From UBA1952 sp965246905 (GTDB lineage Bacteria > Bacteroidota > Bacteroidia > Chitinophagales > Chitinophagaceae), in assembly GCA_965246905.1 (NCBI GenBank), contig CBDFFZ010000003.1, positions 186,001 through 250,000 on the forward strand: DNA of 64,000 nt, read 5' to 3'. Numbering within the stretch: the stretch's first letter is position 1; each line of letters starts with the position of its first letter. Below, piece after piece: positions 50,338 to 59,968 of the stretch. The notes under the pieces are model-generated. The model was not told the origin of the DNA, did not search any database, and worked only from the letters and a program-made list of their open reading frames with translations. A program made the translations under genes and the position numbers.

Positions 50338-52503
50338 TTACTTCATAATAGTCAGGCTCTTGATGGCCTGAGTCTTTCCGCCGGCTATCAGCTTTACATA
50401 GTAACTTCCGGGTAGCAATGCAGCGGTATTGATTGTAATACTTCTGCTTTCACCGAAATCTGCTTTTTGAGTAATGAGCACCTTTCCGCTAACATCGGTA
50501 ACCTGCACTGTACCTGCCTTAATAGATGAATTGCTGCCGATAGAAAGCTGTACTTGGTTGGTAGCCGGATTCGGGTACAGGTTTACTTCGCTGCCGGGCT
50601 GCGCGCTGTTCTGGCTTATCTGGCGGTTGGCCTCGATCAGGTAGGCTACATCTTTCTGCAGCTGTGCAATAACGGCTGCCTGCGATTCATTATTCTCCGG
50701 ATCAGCTGGTTTAAGAGCGTCTTTCTCACTTCTGTACACATAGCCATCGTCATCTATTACGAGGATATTGCCATGTCCTTTGCTCAGATTCTCAAAGCGT
50801 ACATCAGAAAGCCTTTCATCCTGAGGCTGGCAGAGCACGTGCAGGCGGGCTGTGGGAGCCGGGGTATTAATGCCAAGGTCGCCCTGCTGCCTGGTAAGCA
50901 CTGCACGCTGTGTGCCGTTGGTTACAAACCGGATGTCTTCATCATTAAGCGGGCCAAGAATATTGGTTGAGTTGATCGCTGCATTCCCGTCCACTCTCCA
51001 ATAGCATTGAGATGAGCAATCGCCGCCTTCATGGTGCGTGGTATCAATGGGTTCCTCGCAAAGGATTCTCGATATGAGCGCCGGATCCATGAACTCGAAC
51101 CCATAATTCGGGATATTTGGAAAATTTCCGAGTGTTGGAGGTGCATTAACAGAGAGCAGCGTTGGGCTGATAATCGTTATTTTGCCATCTACCAGATCAC
51201 ATTTTTTGTTTGGGTTGCTAAGTGAGCTCTGGCTAAAAACGTAATAAATATCATTATCGACTGCATTGCCTGTCGAGGACGTACATCCGCCCATATAAAG
51301 GTTGTTTCCATTCATGTCAATATCCAGGATGCTTTGATTGCCGGGAAGATTGAACTCTTTGGACTGCACTGCAAGGCTGGACGTAAACGGCTGTATCTCT
51401 GAAATAACAGCGTTCGTTAGGGTAGCGCTTGTCCATAGCGTTGCGTCTTTAAAGGATGTGGCCGGGTTTTGGGCAACAAAAAAACGGGATTGATCTACCG
51501 GGTAGAAAGCTGTATTATTGGCATAAGGCAATGCATTGTTATAAAGCCCGCGGATTGTTGCATTGCCGCCATTAGAGAGGTCGCATTCAAAGAAAGTTTG
51601 GATGTTCTCATCCTGCCCCCATGTCCGGGCACCGCCTCCATTGGCAACAATCCTATTGCCGCGCACATATACGCGCGTAAGGCCGTCACTGGGCATAGCG
51701 GTATTCGAGCTGTTGACAGCACCGGAAAGATTGTATTGCTTATCCCATACAACCGTTCCACTCGCAGGCCCCGGTGTATAGCGCATCACTCTTGAATCTT
51801 TATAATTAGAATAGGAATCATCATCAAACCATCCGGTAATAATCGCATCATTACCCGCCGCACAGACACCTAAAAATTCATCGCTCTTGCTATTAGGCCG
51901 GTCATACGTTTCATTATACATCAGGTTACCAAGCGGGTCGTACATACACAACATGGACATACTGCTGCCTGGTTGAAATACAGCGCCCCCTACAGCAATA
52001 ATATTTCCATTATCCAACTCTGCCACATCGTTGAATACCTCACCGGGGTCTGTTGTTGCTGTATTCTTCCGAACAAACTTTGCCCATTTAAGTGCTCCTG
52101 CATTATCAAAACGCATGATTGTGGCTGTGTTGTTGGTATAAGCACTGCTGCGCCCCATTGTACCTACTAAAATGATGTCCCCGTTTTTGGCAATGGTCAG
52201 GCCATTGAGCAAATCATTGGCATCACTCCCTTTGGTGCCGAATTCTCTTTGCCATAAAATATTTCCGCCTTGATCTACGCGCAGCAACAGCATATTTGCT
52301 TTCACAACGGCTCCACCGGATACATTATAGATATACCCGCCAAGTACCGCTGTGCCATCCGGCAGCGTCTTTACCCGTGTAACGAGCTCGCTCCGGCCGC
52401 TCTGGCTGCTGATGAATGACTGTAACATCTGAGCCTGTACGTTCATGCCGTACAAACCAATGCCTGCGAGTAAGAGGCTGACCTTTAATAGTTTTCTGAT
52501 CAT
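50338..52503 (-). CDS. Secreted T9SS-targeted repeat protein
   Basis: About 721 residues. A signal peptide (MIRKLLKVSLLLAGIGL to VQAQ) is followed by a delta-60-like repeat region (about 35-420). Motifs such as DGTAVLGGYIYNVSG, NGDIILVGTMGRSS and NIIAVGGAVFQPG suggest a beta-propeller. A segment near 565-600 (DLGINTPAPTARLHVL) resembles the repeat before tail-fibre-like or chaperone domains in phage-type and adhesin proteins. The end is a type A sorting domain (NLYPNPATNQVQLSIG to GSYYVKLIAGGKTQ). Surface display is likely. It is divergent from the sensor kinase and adjacent to the lanthipeptide operon. Confidence 0.85.
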   Translation of the reverse strand: MIRKLLKVSLLLAGIGLYGMNVQAQMLQSFISSQSGRSELVTRVKTLPDGTAVLGGYIYNVSGGAVVKANMLLLRVDQGGNILWQREFGTKGSDANDLLNGLTIAKNGDIILVGTMGRSSAYTNNTATIMRFDNAGALKWAKFVRKNTATTDPGEVFNDVAELDNGNIIAVGGAVFQPGSSMSMLCMYDPLGNLMYNETYDRPNSKSDEFLGVCAAGNDAIITGWFDDDSYSNYKDSRVMRYTPGPASGTVVWDKQYNLSGAVNSSNTAMPSDGLTRVYVRGNRIVANGGGARTWGQDENIQTFFECDLSNGGNATIRGLYNNALPYANNTAFYPVDQSRFFVAQNPATSFKDATLWTSATLTNAVISEIQPFTSSLAVQSKEFNLPGNQSILDIDMNGNNLYMGGCTSSTGNAVDNDIYYVFSQSSLSNPNKKCDLVDGKITIISPTLLSVNAPPTLGNFPNIPNYGFEFMDPALISRILCEEPIDTTHHEGGDCSSQCYWRVDGNAAINSTNILGPLNDEDIRFVTNGTQRAVLTRQQGDLGINTPAPTARLHVLCQPQDERLSDVRFENLSKGHGNILVIDDDGYVYRSEKDALKPADPENNESQAAVIAQLQKDVAYLIEANRQISQNSAQPGSEVNLYPNPATNQVQLSIGSNSSIKAGTVQVTDVSGKVLITQKADFGESRSITINTAALLPGSYYVKLIAGGKTQAIKSLTIMK

Positions 52504-52739
52504 GTCTGATTTTTTTGTTTTTTTTGAACTTATCACCTAACGGGCCCGATAGGAGCAGTGGCTTTTTAACCAACCTGGCAGCAAGTACCGTTTTTCCAGT
52601 CATTGGAAAAACAATGAATTAGCAGTTGTTTCGTTTGACTACGTAAGTGAGCAGGATTTAACTATAATTGCACAGCGCTTATCTTTGCGTTTGCAACATC
52701 CTGATATCCAATTCATATAATGCCTATATTTAGCATTTA

Positions 52740-55646
52740 ATGAAAGCCAGGGCATTATATTTATTACAGTGTTTGGGATTTTTTTTGCTACTGCTCCTCT
52801 GTAATGGCCAAACAAGTGCGCAGCAGCCGCTTCTTCGTCACTATACTGTACGCGATGGTTTGCCAAGCAATGTGATCTACGATATTTGTCAGGATACCAA
52901 AGGATTTATCTGGTTTTGTACGGATCAGGGCGTATGCCGCTACGATGGGCATAGATTTGAAAATTACTCCGCAAAAGATGGGCTGCCGGATAATGAGATC
53001 TTTAGTATAAGAGAAGACAATGACCACCGCTTCTGGCTTGTATGCTACAACCATAAGCCCTGCTACTTGCTTGAAGGGCATATTTATAATAGCAATAATG
53101 ATGCCTTGTGCCGGCAAATAGAAGCCTTTGGTGTCGAGTACATTGAAATGTACCGCGATGCGGCGGGCAAAGCCTGCCTGGCAGGAAAGCGCATCTGTTC
53201 TCTGTCAGGAAACATAGCTACGATCATTCCTGTACAGACAGAATTGACGGGCAGCCTTTTCCAACACTTCAGCCATAATGGAAGTGATTATATACTGGAT
53301 GGACTTTTTTTATACGGAATTAAGAATGGCTGCACTACTAAACTGCTAAGTGGCCATTTTAGCTGTGTATATCAAAATGGACCAAATGTTTTTCTGACAG
53401 ACAATGATACCCGTCTAAATCTATATGATCTTACTTTAACCAAAGACAATTTAAAAATCAACAAAAAGGTTACCTCGCCCTTTTGGATTTATGCCATAAC
53501 ATCGTTACCCGGTGATAGCAGCATACTGTGCTGCACTGAAAAAGGTGTAAAAATCTATAGCCGCCGCAGCGGTAAGTTTCTGAGTAGTAATGTTCTGCCA
53601 GATAATATTGCCTGTAATCGTACGCTAAAAGATAAAGAAGGAAACCATTGGTTTACCACGCTCAATAAAGGGTGCTACATGCTTTTTGCAGCTACCCCAT
53701 ACATATATAATGAGCAAACGAAGCTCAAAAATGAGGAAGTACTTTTTATCAGCAATGGAACAGACAATAAAATACTGGCAGGGTGTGACAAGGGATTTTT
53801 CAGCATTATCGATGGTAGTAAAGTGCAGAATAATTCTCTGCCAAACTATGGCTACCGAAACAGGATTAAATTTATTTATGAGCTTAAATCCCATGAATAT
53901 ATAGCCGGTAGTGATGGCGGCCTATATCGCATCAACAAAGCCGGAGACCGTATTAAAACAATTTACCGGGATGCAATGAAGGATGCTTTTGTAGTGGACG
54001 GGCACTGCGTGGTTGCTGGTGCAACGGGCGTTTTCGACTATAATATCGCTACAGGTGCCATCTACAATTTATGGAGAAGCAGAACTACGGCTATTGCCTT
54101 AGGTAAAGATAGCACGCTTTGGTTCGGCATACTCAATGGCCTGTATTGTAACAGGAAGGGCAAGACCTCAAGATTTGATAAGGATGCCTGTCTTTCCGAT
54201 TGCCGTATTACCAGTCTGAGCATTGCACCCAATGGTGTTTTATCGATTGCAACGAATAAAGATGGTATTTTTATCTGGAATGGGCTCTGTATGCTGCACC
54301 TGAATCTGGCATCAGGAATAAGCAGCAACAATTGCAGAAGAATAGTTGCCGATAGCGCAGGCAATATTTGGCTTTGTACCGATAATGGGATTGACAAGAT
54401 AAATATACAGCACCTGCCATCTTACCTCATCGATCACTATAGCATGGCTGATGGCCTTGCTACAAATAAGATCAATGACATTACAGTTAATGGCCATAAG
54501 CTATATGCAGCCACACAGGAAGGCATAATCGTTCTTAGTACTGTTACACATCATGCAGTTATAAAGCAACCTGACCTATACATCACCTTGGTGAGCACCA
54601 AAGGCCGGGCATTGAATAATGCCGGTGCACATATGCTGTCTTATAATCAGAATGATCTGCAAATCAATTTTACAGGTATTTCTTTTACAAGTGGCAGTGA
54701 AGTGCAGTACAAATACCTAGTTGCCGGCGGTGGGAATGATACAATTTATACCCTGTTGAATGCTGTTAATTTAAGTGCTCTTAGACCCGGCAAATATAGT
54801 TTCATGGTTTGGGCAAGGGTAGCAAGCGGCTTGTGGACAGCCAGCCCTGCCACTTTTTCATTTACAATACGCCCACCCTTTTGGCTTACTTTCTGGTTTA
54901 TCGCGCTTATGTGCCTGGCTCTTTGCTCACTGTTCTACATTTTCTACAGGTACCAGCTTAATATACTAAAAGATAAGGCATCAAAGCAGGCGGTACGAAA
55001 ACGCAAAATGGCAGAATTGGAGCTGCAGGCCGTGCGTGCGCAGATTAATCCCCATTTTTTATTCAATGCACTGAATTCCATTCAAAATTATTATAGTCAG
55101 CATGATGAACGCAAGGGAAATCAATATCTTACATCCTTCGCGCAATTTATGCGCAAAACACTTAACTTTTCACAAGAGCCGTGGATATCACTAAAAGACG
55201 AGCTTGGTATGCTGGAAACGTACATCAGCCTTGAGCAGATGAGGTTCAAAAATACTTTTACCTATAAATTGATAGCAGGAAATGGGCCGGATTGGGAGCA
55301 CATTAAAATTCCTTCTATGCTTATCCAGCCTTACGTAGAAAATGCCATTAACCATGGCCTGCGCAGCCTGCCTGAGCACACCGGGATACTATATATCACC
55401 TTCCGGCTTGAGGAAAATGTCCTGATCTGCATTATTGATGATAATGGCATAGGATTTGAAGAAGCAGGCAAACGCAGGCCTAAAGAACACCAATCTAAGG
55501 GTATGCATATCAATCGCCAGCGGATAGAAACGATTAATCAACTATATAATACCGCAATTACCGCTCGGATCAATGATAAGAAGGCCAGCGGTAGCAATGG
55601 TACTTTAATTGAACTTTTCATCCCCCAAAACATTATTTATGAATAA
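52740..55646 (+). CDS. Beta-propeller sensor histidine kinase, LytS (His_kinase) family
   Basis: A 968-residue protein. After a signal peptide (to about residue 27) comes a periplasmic two-component-regulator propeller (about 30-640), with repeats such as LPSNVIYDICQDTKGFIWFCTDQGVCRYDG and AGNIWLCTDNGIDKI. Then a Y_Y_Y-type domain (about 640-715), one membrane helix (about 718-740), and the LytS-type kinase core with QINPHFLFNALNSI (His772) and an ATP-binding domain IIDDNGIGFEEAG. Its partner regulator overlaps its stop by eight bases. The ligand may be a surface or extracellular compound; glycans are common in this class. Confidence 0.92.
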   Translation: MKARALYLLQCLGFFLLLLLCNGQTSAQQPLLRHYTVRDGLPSNVIYDICQDTKGFIWFCTDQGVCRYDGHRFENYSAKDGLPDNEIFSIREDNDHRFWLVCYNHKPCYLLEGHIYNSNNDALCRQIEAFGVEYIEMYRDAAGKACLAGKRICSLSGNIATIIPVQTELTGSLFQHFSHNGSDYILDGLFLYGIKNGCTTKLLSGHFSCVYQNGPNVFLTDNDTRLNLYDLTLTKDNLKINKKVTSPFWIYAITSLPGDSSILCCTEKGVKIYSRRSGKFLSSNVLPDNIACNRTLKDKEGNHWFTTLNKGCYMLFAATPYIYNEQTKLKNEEVLFISNGTDNKILAGCDKGFFSIIDGSKVQNNSLPNYGYRNRIKFIYELKSHEYIAGSDGGLYRINKAGDRIKTIYRDAMKDAFVVDGHCVVAGATGVFDYNIATGAIYNLWRSRTTAIALGKDSTLWFGILNGLYCNRKGKTSRFDKDACLSDCRITSLSIAPNGVLSIATNKDGIFIWNGLCMLHLNLASGISSNNCRRIVADSAGNIWLCTDNGIDKINIQHLPSYLIDHYSMADGLATNKINDITVNGHKLYAATQEGIIVLSTVTHHAVIKQPDLYITLVSTKGRALNNAGAHMLSYNQNDLQINFTGISFTSGSEVQYKYLVAGGGNDTIYTLLNAVNLSALRPGKYSFMVWARVASGLWTASPATFSFTIRPPFWLTFWFIALMCLALCSLFYIFYRYQLNILKDKASKQAVRKRKMAELELQAVRAQINPHFLFNALNSIQNYYSQHDERKGNQYLTSFAQFMRKTLNFSQEPWISLKDELGMLETYISLEQMRFKNTFTYKLIAGNGPDWEHIKIPSMLIQPYVENAINHGLRSLPEHTGILYITFRLEENVLICIIDDNGIGFEEAGKRRPKEHQSKGMHINRQRIETINQLYNTAITARINDKKASGSNGTLIELFIPQNIIYE

Positions 55647-56433
55647 GCTCATAGCAGTCGTGGTTGACGACGAGGAAGACAGCCGGCAGACATTGTGTAA
55701 TTTCCTTACCCGCTATTGCCCCGAAATACATATAGGCGGGCAGGCAGATTCAGTGAGCACCGCTGTTAAAGTCATAGATAAGGTAAAGCCTTCGCTTGTC
55801 TTTCTCGATATTAATATGCCGCATGAAAATGGCTTCGGACTTTTTACACGTTTCAACGTACCGGATTTTCATACCATTTTCGTAACCGCTTACAATGAAT
55901 TTGCCCTACAGGCTATTAAGCATCATGCACTAGACTACATTCTGAAACCAGTAAATATCGATGAGCTCATCGCTGCCGTAAGCCGTGCCAGGTCAATCGG
56001 TAATAATTATTCGCTCAATGAAAAAATTCAAACTATGCTGCAGACATTTCAGAAAACCCAGGCGCCTGAAAAAATAGCCCTGCCCGTGCTCGATGGCTTT
56101 ATATATATACCTGTCAATGAAATTATCCGGTGCGAGGCAGAAGGCAATTATACGTGCTTTCATTTCACGTCCAGAACTAAAATGCTGGTGTCCCGGACGG
56201 TCGGCAGTTTCGAATCGCAGCTAAAGAATTATGGATTTATACGCGTACACCACCACCATCTTATCAACCCTAATCATATTGAGAAATACCAGCGTGGCAG
56301 AGGCGGGATCGTATTTATGAGCGATAAAAAAGAGGTTATCGTATCTCAACGCAAACGCGTCGAATTTTTAAAGCTGATCGGCTTAAACAGCTTTGAAAGT
56401 CCGGAATCATTAAATCTGGCGGATGGTGATTAA
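55639..56433 (+). CDS. LytTR-type response regulator
   Basis: A 264-residue regulator. The receiver domain (about 3-125) has VVVDDEEDS near the start, phosphoacceptor Asp57 in LVFLDINMP, and the switch Thr and Lys in FVTAYNEF and ILKPVN. The LytTR domain (about 146-250) contains IRCEAEGNYTCFHF and FIRVHHHHLINPNHI. LytTR proteins usually bind direct repeats upstream of surface or bacteriocin genes. ATG 55639 is the family start; a longer frame begins at 55609. It is translationally overlapped with the kinase. Confidence 0.94.
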   Translation: MNKLIAVVVDDEEDSRQTLCNFLTRYCPEIHIGGQADSVSTAVKVIDKVKPSLVFLDINMPHENGFGLFTRFNVPDFHTIFVTAYNEFALQAIKHHALDYILKPVNIDELIAAVSRARSIGNNYSLNEKIQTMLQTFQKTQAPEKIALPVLDGFIYIPVNEIIRCEAEGNYTCFHFTSRTKMLVSRTVGSFESQLKNYGFIRVHHHHLINPNHIEKYQRGRGGIVFMSDKKEVIVSQRKRVEFLKLIGLNSFESPESLNLADGD

Positions 56434-56594
56434 CCTCGTAGCATTGCCAACACATTGCTTGTAAAGAGCAGTATTTTAGTTGAGCCAAATTGCCGGCACC
56501 TAAAGCGGAATAACATTCCGCCTACTTGATAGCTCCTGCTGCATTTCCGGTTTCTGGAGTTGCGATATATATCTTGTACCATTATAAAAACTCC

Positions 56595-56856
56595 ATGATT
56601 ATGAATTTAGGAAATGAAAGCGAAAGTGATAATGTAGAAGACCGCCAGCGGGCTTTGGCGACCGGCATATAGCTGTTCGCGGAGGGGTTGGCACGATTGC
56701 CGTGGTTGTAATTGCACTGCTGATGGGTAAAAACCTGCGCAGCTCCTTAACAGCATTAACGGCGGCAACCCCACTGAGCAAACAGCTCCCCAGGGCGGGC
56801 CACCACATGACGAAGGAAAAGCGTTTGTGGCTAAGGTGCTGCACGCCACTGAAGAT
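56595..56856 (+). pseudogene. N-terminal fragment of a neutral zinc metallopeptidase (YpfJ/KPN_02809-like)
   Basis: Three frames in turn give family sequence. The first (56601) is MNLGNESESDNVEDRQRAL, ending at a TAG. The second gives AVRGGVGTIAVVVIALLMGKNL, with the membrane helix. The third gives APQGGPPHDEGKAFVAKVLHATED. Similarity stops at about 56856 and the catalytic HExxH part is absent. A perfect small hairpin GCGGAATAACATTCCGC lies upstream (56505-56521). The fragment is clearly non-functional. Confidence 0.6.
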
Positions 56857-57773
56857 GAAAGCTTAGGATACGATGAAACTGAAGAAGCAGGTGATAACGA
56901 TAATGAACTAGTTGAAACTGCCCACACGGATGCAGACTATGCAACATATTCCGGGCTGAGCTGGCAAAACTTACCAGACCATGGCCAGCAGCATGATGAC
57001 AATGATTTGTATTCTCAACCCAACCGTAAAAACTTATCAGGCGGGCATCATGCTTTATTACCTGACGGGCAAAAGGATTGTGGTGTAGTCCATAATTTAC
57101 AGAAAGAGCATGGGCTTCCAATGCCTGTAGCAATCGGGCAAACGGCTACTGCGGAAGATACGGACGTACACTATCAGCCTGACCTTTCGCAAACCGGAAG
57201 AAATCCAGCAAAGAACCCGGCACGAGGCTACCTGAACCGATTTTCAAACCCGCTCGTAAGCCGGGGGGCGAAGGTCTGGGAAGAAGTATCCGTGACAGTT
57301 CCCCTTTTTATGGAAGCCTACATAATGCGCTATGCTGCCGATACAGATATGCTGGCAGATGCCGGTGGCAGAACTACCAGTGGAAAAGTGACCCTGCACG
57401 TCTTATTTCATGTGAGTGAACACCGCCGACCCATCAGCCGGTTGCTGGATCTGGTGATCGAAGCAGGAGAAGGACGGCTGAGCCGGGTGGTGAATTTGCT
57501 ACGAAGGGAAATTATGAAGGTGAGGCAAACGATATAGACTATGACTGTTACGAAGAAGGGTACATGGCAACCTGTGTAGCCAGCGAGCAATGTCGGTGTC
57601 GTTTTGCAGCTATTGGGAATAGGGCTTCCAGGCCAAGCCTGAAAGCCGCTTAAATGATGCGCCTATGCTAAAGAAATTCCTGATTGACAGCGCCTCTAAA
57701 TGCCATCTGGAAATAACTGGCTGCTGTTTTTACTGACCGGCTTGGTAAGCGCCGCTTCAAGCCTGTGTAGTGA
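56857..57773 (+). other. Unassigned debris between two pseudogenes
   Basis: A frame open from 56827 to 57537 encodes a very polar product (DESLGYDETEEAGDNDNELVE early, then LVSRGAKVWEEVSVTVPLFM) with no recognised family. A second frame (about 57440-57653) gives GGEFATKGNYEGEANDIDYDCYEEG and MATCVASEQCRCRF with clustered Cys. Neither has a convincing start. Given the broken genes on both sides, I treat the stretch as rearranged remnant DNA, although the Cys-rich end could belong to a real small protein. Confidence 0.25.
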
Positions 57774-58862
57774 ATGAAGTTTTACCTAATGAAAGACAAG
57801 CGCAGGCTGGTCATCAATGCGAAAAGAAAGCTCATCAGGAAGGCATTTCACTGGAAAGCCGAAGAGAAGGTCACCAGCCAGGAAATCATCCGCAGGCTGA
57901 AAGGCACAGGCATGATGGTTTTCTTTCAGAAGATGAGCTGGATACTACGCAATCCCTTCTATTGCGGGCTGATGGCGCATAACCTGCTGGGTGACGAAAT
58001 AGTGAAGGGCAGGCATGAGCTGCTTATCAGTAAAGAATTATTCCTTGAGGTCAACGGGCTGCTTGCCGCCAACAGGCAGGGATATAAGATTGACCTTGAA
58101 AATGACCACTATTCCCTGAAAAGATTTCTCAAATGCGGGGAATGCGGCCAGTTCCTCAGAGCATTAAAGCATAAGGGCATTTACCATAACTATCAGTGCA
58201 ATACGGTAGGTTGCAGTTGCAGCAGGCGCGTTGAGGATGTGCATATACAGTTCTGGGAATTCATCGGGCAGTACACCTTAAAGGTGGATGAGGATATGCG
58301 CTACGTTATCCGTGAGCAGATCGCTACCTACAATCAACTGAATGCAGAAGGCGAGCAAATGCGGGATAGCCTGACTAGCCAGATTAATGTGCTACATCAG
58401 AAGCTTGACTGGCTGGAAGAGCGGCTGATTCTGGAAGAAATAAAACCGGAATTGTATGCGAAGTATGACCAGGAGTTCAGAGAAGAAAAGGCAGAATTGG
58501 AAGATCGTCTTGCCGAGTTCGGAGATAAAGTGTCGAACTTGGAAGATGCGATTGATTTGGTACTGGAATTCAGCACGAAACTGGCTACAGCATAGGATTT
58601 GAGCGATTACCGGGGGAAGCAGGAACTGCAATATCTGCTGTTCCCTGATGGATTATTGTATAATCGCAAAGATGACCGGTGTCGAACTGAGCGGGTGAAT
58701 GAGGTATTTAGCTGCATTGCCCGCCAGCAAAGGTTTTTGGCAGGCGAGGGGCAGCAAGAGGAAGGGGTTGAATCAGAAAGTTCTTACCGGGTAGCCCGGA
58801 TAGAAATGGAAAGCCCCACTTTTTCTGCGGGGCTTGGAATGGATAGCGCCCTCCAGGCTTAA
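57774..58862 (+). pseudogene. Large serine recombinase, N-terminal resolvase domain missing and one internal stop
   Basis: The frame from 57774 gives the Recombinase domain (LIRKAFHWKAEEKVTSQEII, then LRNPFYCGLMAHNLL), a zinc ribbon (FLKCGECGQFLRALK and QCNTVGCSCSR), and a coiled coil (about residues 170-260). It stops at TAG 58593-58595, but the same frame continues with DLSDYRGKQELQYLLFPDGL and YNRKDDRCRTERVNEVF, the family's usual C-terminus. The catalytic resolvase domain (about 140 residues) is absent upstream. This is a dead integrase from an excised or decayed mobile element. Confidence 0.8.
58811..58835 (-). terminator. Candidate terminator for the DUF2157 gene
   Basis: AAGCCCC and GGGGCTT pair around an 11-base T-rich loop. 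The minus-strand trailer is only weakly T-rich, so termination is uncertain. It lies about 37 bases past the stop at 58872. Confidence 0.35.
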
Positions 58863-58871
58863 TTAGCCACG

Positions 58872-59918
58872 TTAAGCTGATGGCTCCCTGCCGGTAGTGG
58901 TGCCTTGCTCGGCCTCCTTCCTCCGGCTAAGCCACCAGCCAAGTACCCCAAACGATATGGCCAGGATAAGAAAGGATAATCCTTTGTTGATTGTGTCCCA
59001 GAAGTACTCAAAGTAGCGCGTGTAAAGGTTGAGGAGAAAGAAGAGGATGCCGTAATCGCGCGCTGCACGATTGTCGCTCTTAATGCCAAACCATAGCGTA
59101 GCGCCAGTGATGGCGGCTGAGACGATAGCAAAACCCAGCACTTTCGTTTGGCGCACAGCCTGCCACTCATCGAGGTGTGCATAGTTGCCAAATATGGATA
59201 CACCCCAGATGCCGGTGAGCAGGATGAGCAGGCCGGCATGCCATGTGAGCGGTTGCATGGGCGCAAGGCGGCGCATGGATTTCTGCAGGTAGGATAAGCC
59301 GAGCATGAGCGCGCCGAATGCGGCGTAGCGCACTGGGTAATTCATGCCGAGGAACAGGTAATCGTGGCTGAAGGCGGTGCTGAAGGTGCCATACCAGCCC
59401 ATTGCCGAAAGCAGAAAAACGATCCAGAGCACTGTGCTGCGGAAGCCGTAGGAAAGCCCGAAAAACAATAGCGTGGATAAGCCGAGAAAGATGCTGTAGG
59501 ATGCGCCGTTGCCAAAATCCTTACAGAAATATATGAGCGCAATGAGGGCGGTGAGCGCGCCTGGAATGAGGTAGATCTCGTAGGTGGTATTGCTTACTCG
59601 GGGCTGCCGCTTATAAGCCTGCCAGAAGCACAAAGCGGAAAGCAGGAGAGCGCCGGCGCCAATGGTAATATTCTGTAAGAGAAAGGTGCGCTGCAGCTTT
59701 TCGAGGAGCTTCTCATCGAGAAAGAGGGCGCCGAATGCCAGGAGAGAGCAGGCAATGGCAATGATGAAGAAATAGTGCGCCAGCTGCTGCCGCTCGGATT
59801 TTTTAATCACTACGGTTGCTCGGAGCGCACTGGATTGCTCTGCCGAAATGGCGCCGGTGGCTGTCCATTCATCGAGCGCTTTGAGGATGATCTCCTGCTC
59901 GCCTTTGTCGTTTACCAT
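58872..59918 (-). CDS. DUF2157-type multi-spanning membrane protein
   Basis: A 348-residue protein. The cytosolic start EIILKALDEWTATGAISAEQSSAL is the pattern of DUF2157 proteins. Nine or ten membrane helices follow, beginning AHYFFIIAIACSLLAFGALF, and the end is charged (LSRRKEAEQG). Function is unknown; relatives are scattered across bacteria. It is followed on the same strand upstream by the TonB receptor gene, separated by 50 bases, but a shared operon is not certain. Confidence 0.8.
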   Translation of the reverse strand: MVNDKGEQEIILKALDEWTATGAISAEQSSALRATVVIKKSERQQLAHYFFIIAIACSLLAFGALFLDEKLLEKLQRTFLLQNITIGAGALLLSALCFWQAYKRQPRVSNTTYEIYLIPGALTALIALIYFCKDFGNGASYSIFLGLSTLLFFGLSYGFRSTVLWIVFLLSAMGWYGTFSTAFSHDYLFLGMNYPVRYAAFGALMLGLSYLQKSMRRLAPMQPLTWHAGLLILLTGIWGVSIFGNYAHLDEWQAVRQTKVLGFAIVSAAITGATLWFGIKSDNRAARDYGILFFLLNLYTRYFEYFWDTINKGLSFLILAISFGVLGWWLSRRKEAEQGTTTGREPSA

Positions 59919-59968
59919 AGCGATACTGTTACTGTTTTAAGGCTACAGAAGTCCTGCCGCGAAGGCAC

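Noticed and set aside
40866..58595. Alternative genetic code or stop-codon recoding, suggested by in-frame TGA (40866) and TAG (58593)
   Set aside because: All intact genes end at normal stops, and both cases are in genes with further lesions (a missing base, a missing catalytic domain). Ordinary gene decay is the simpler reading.
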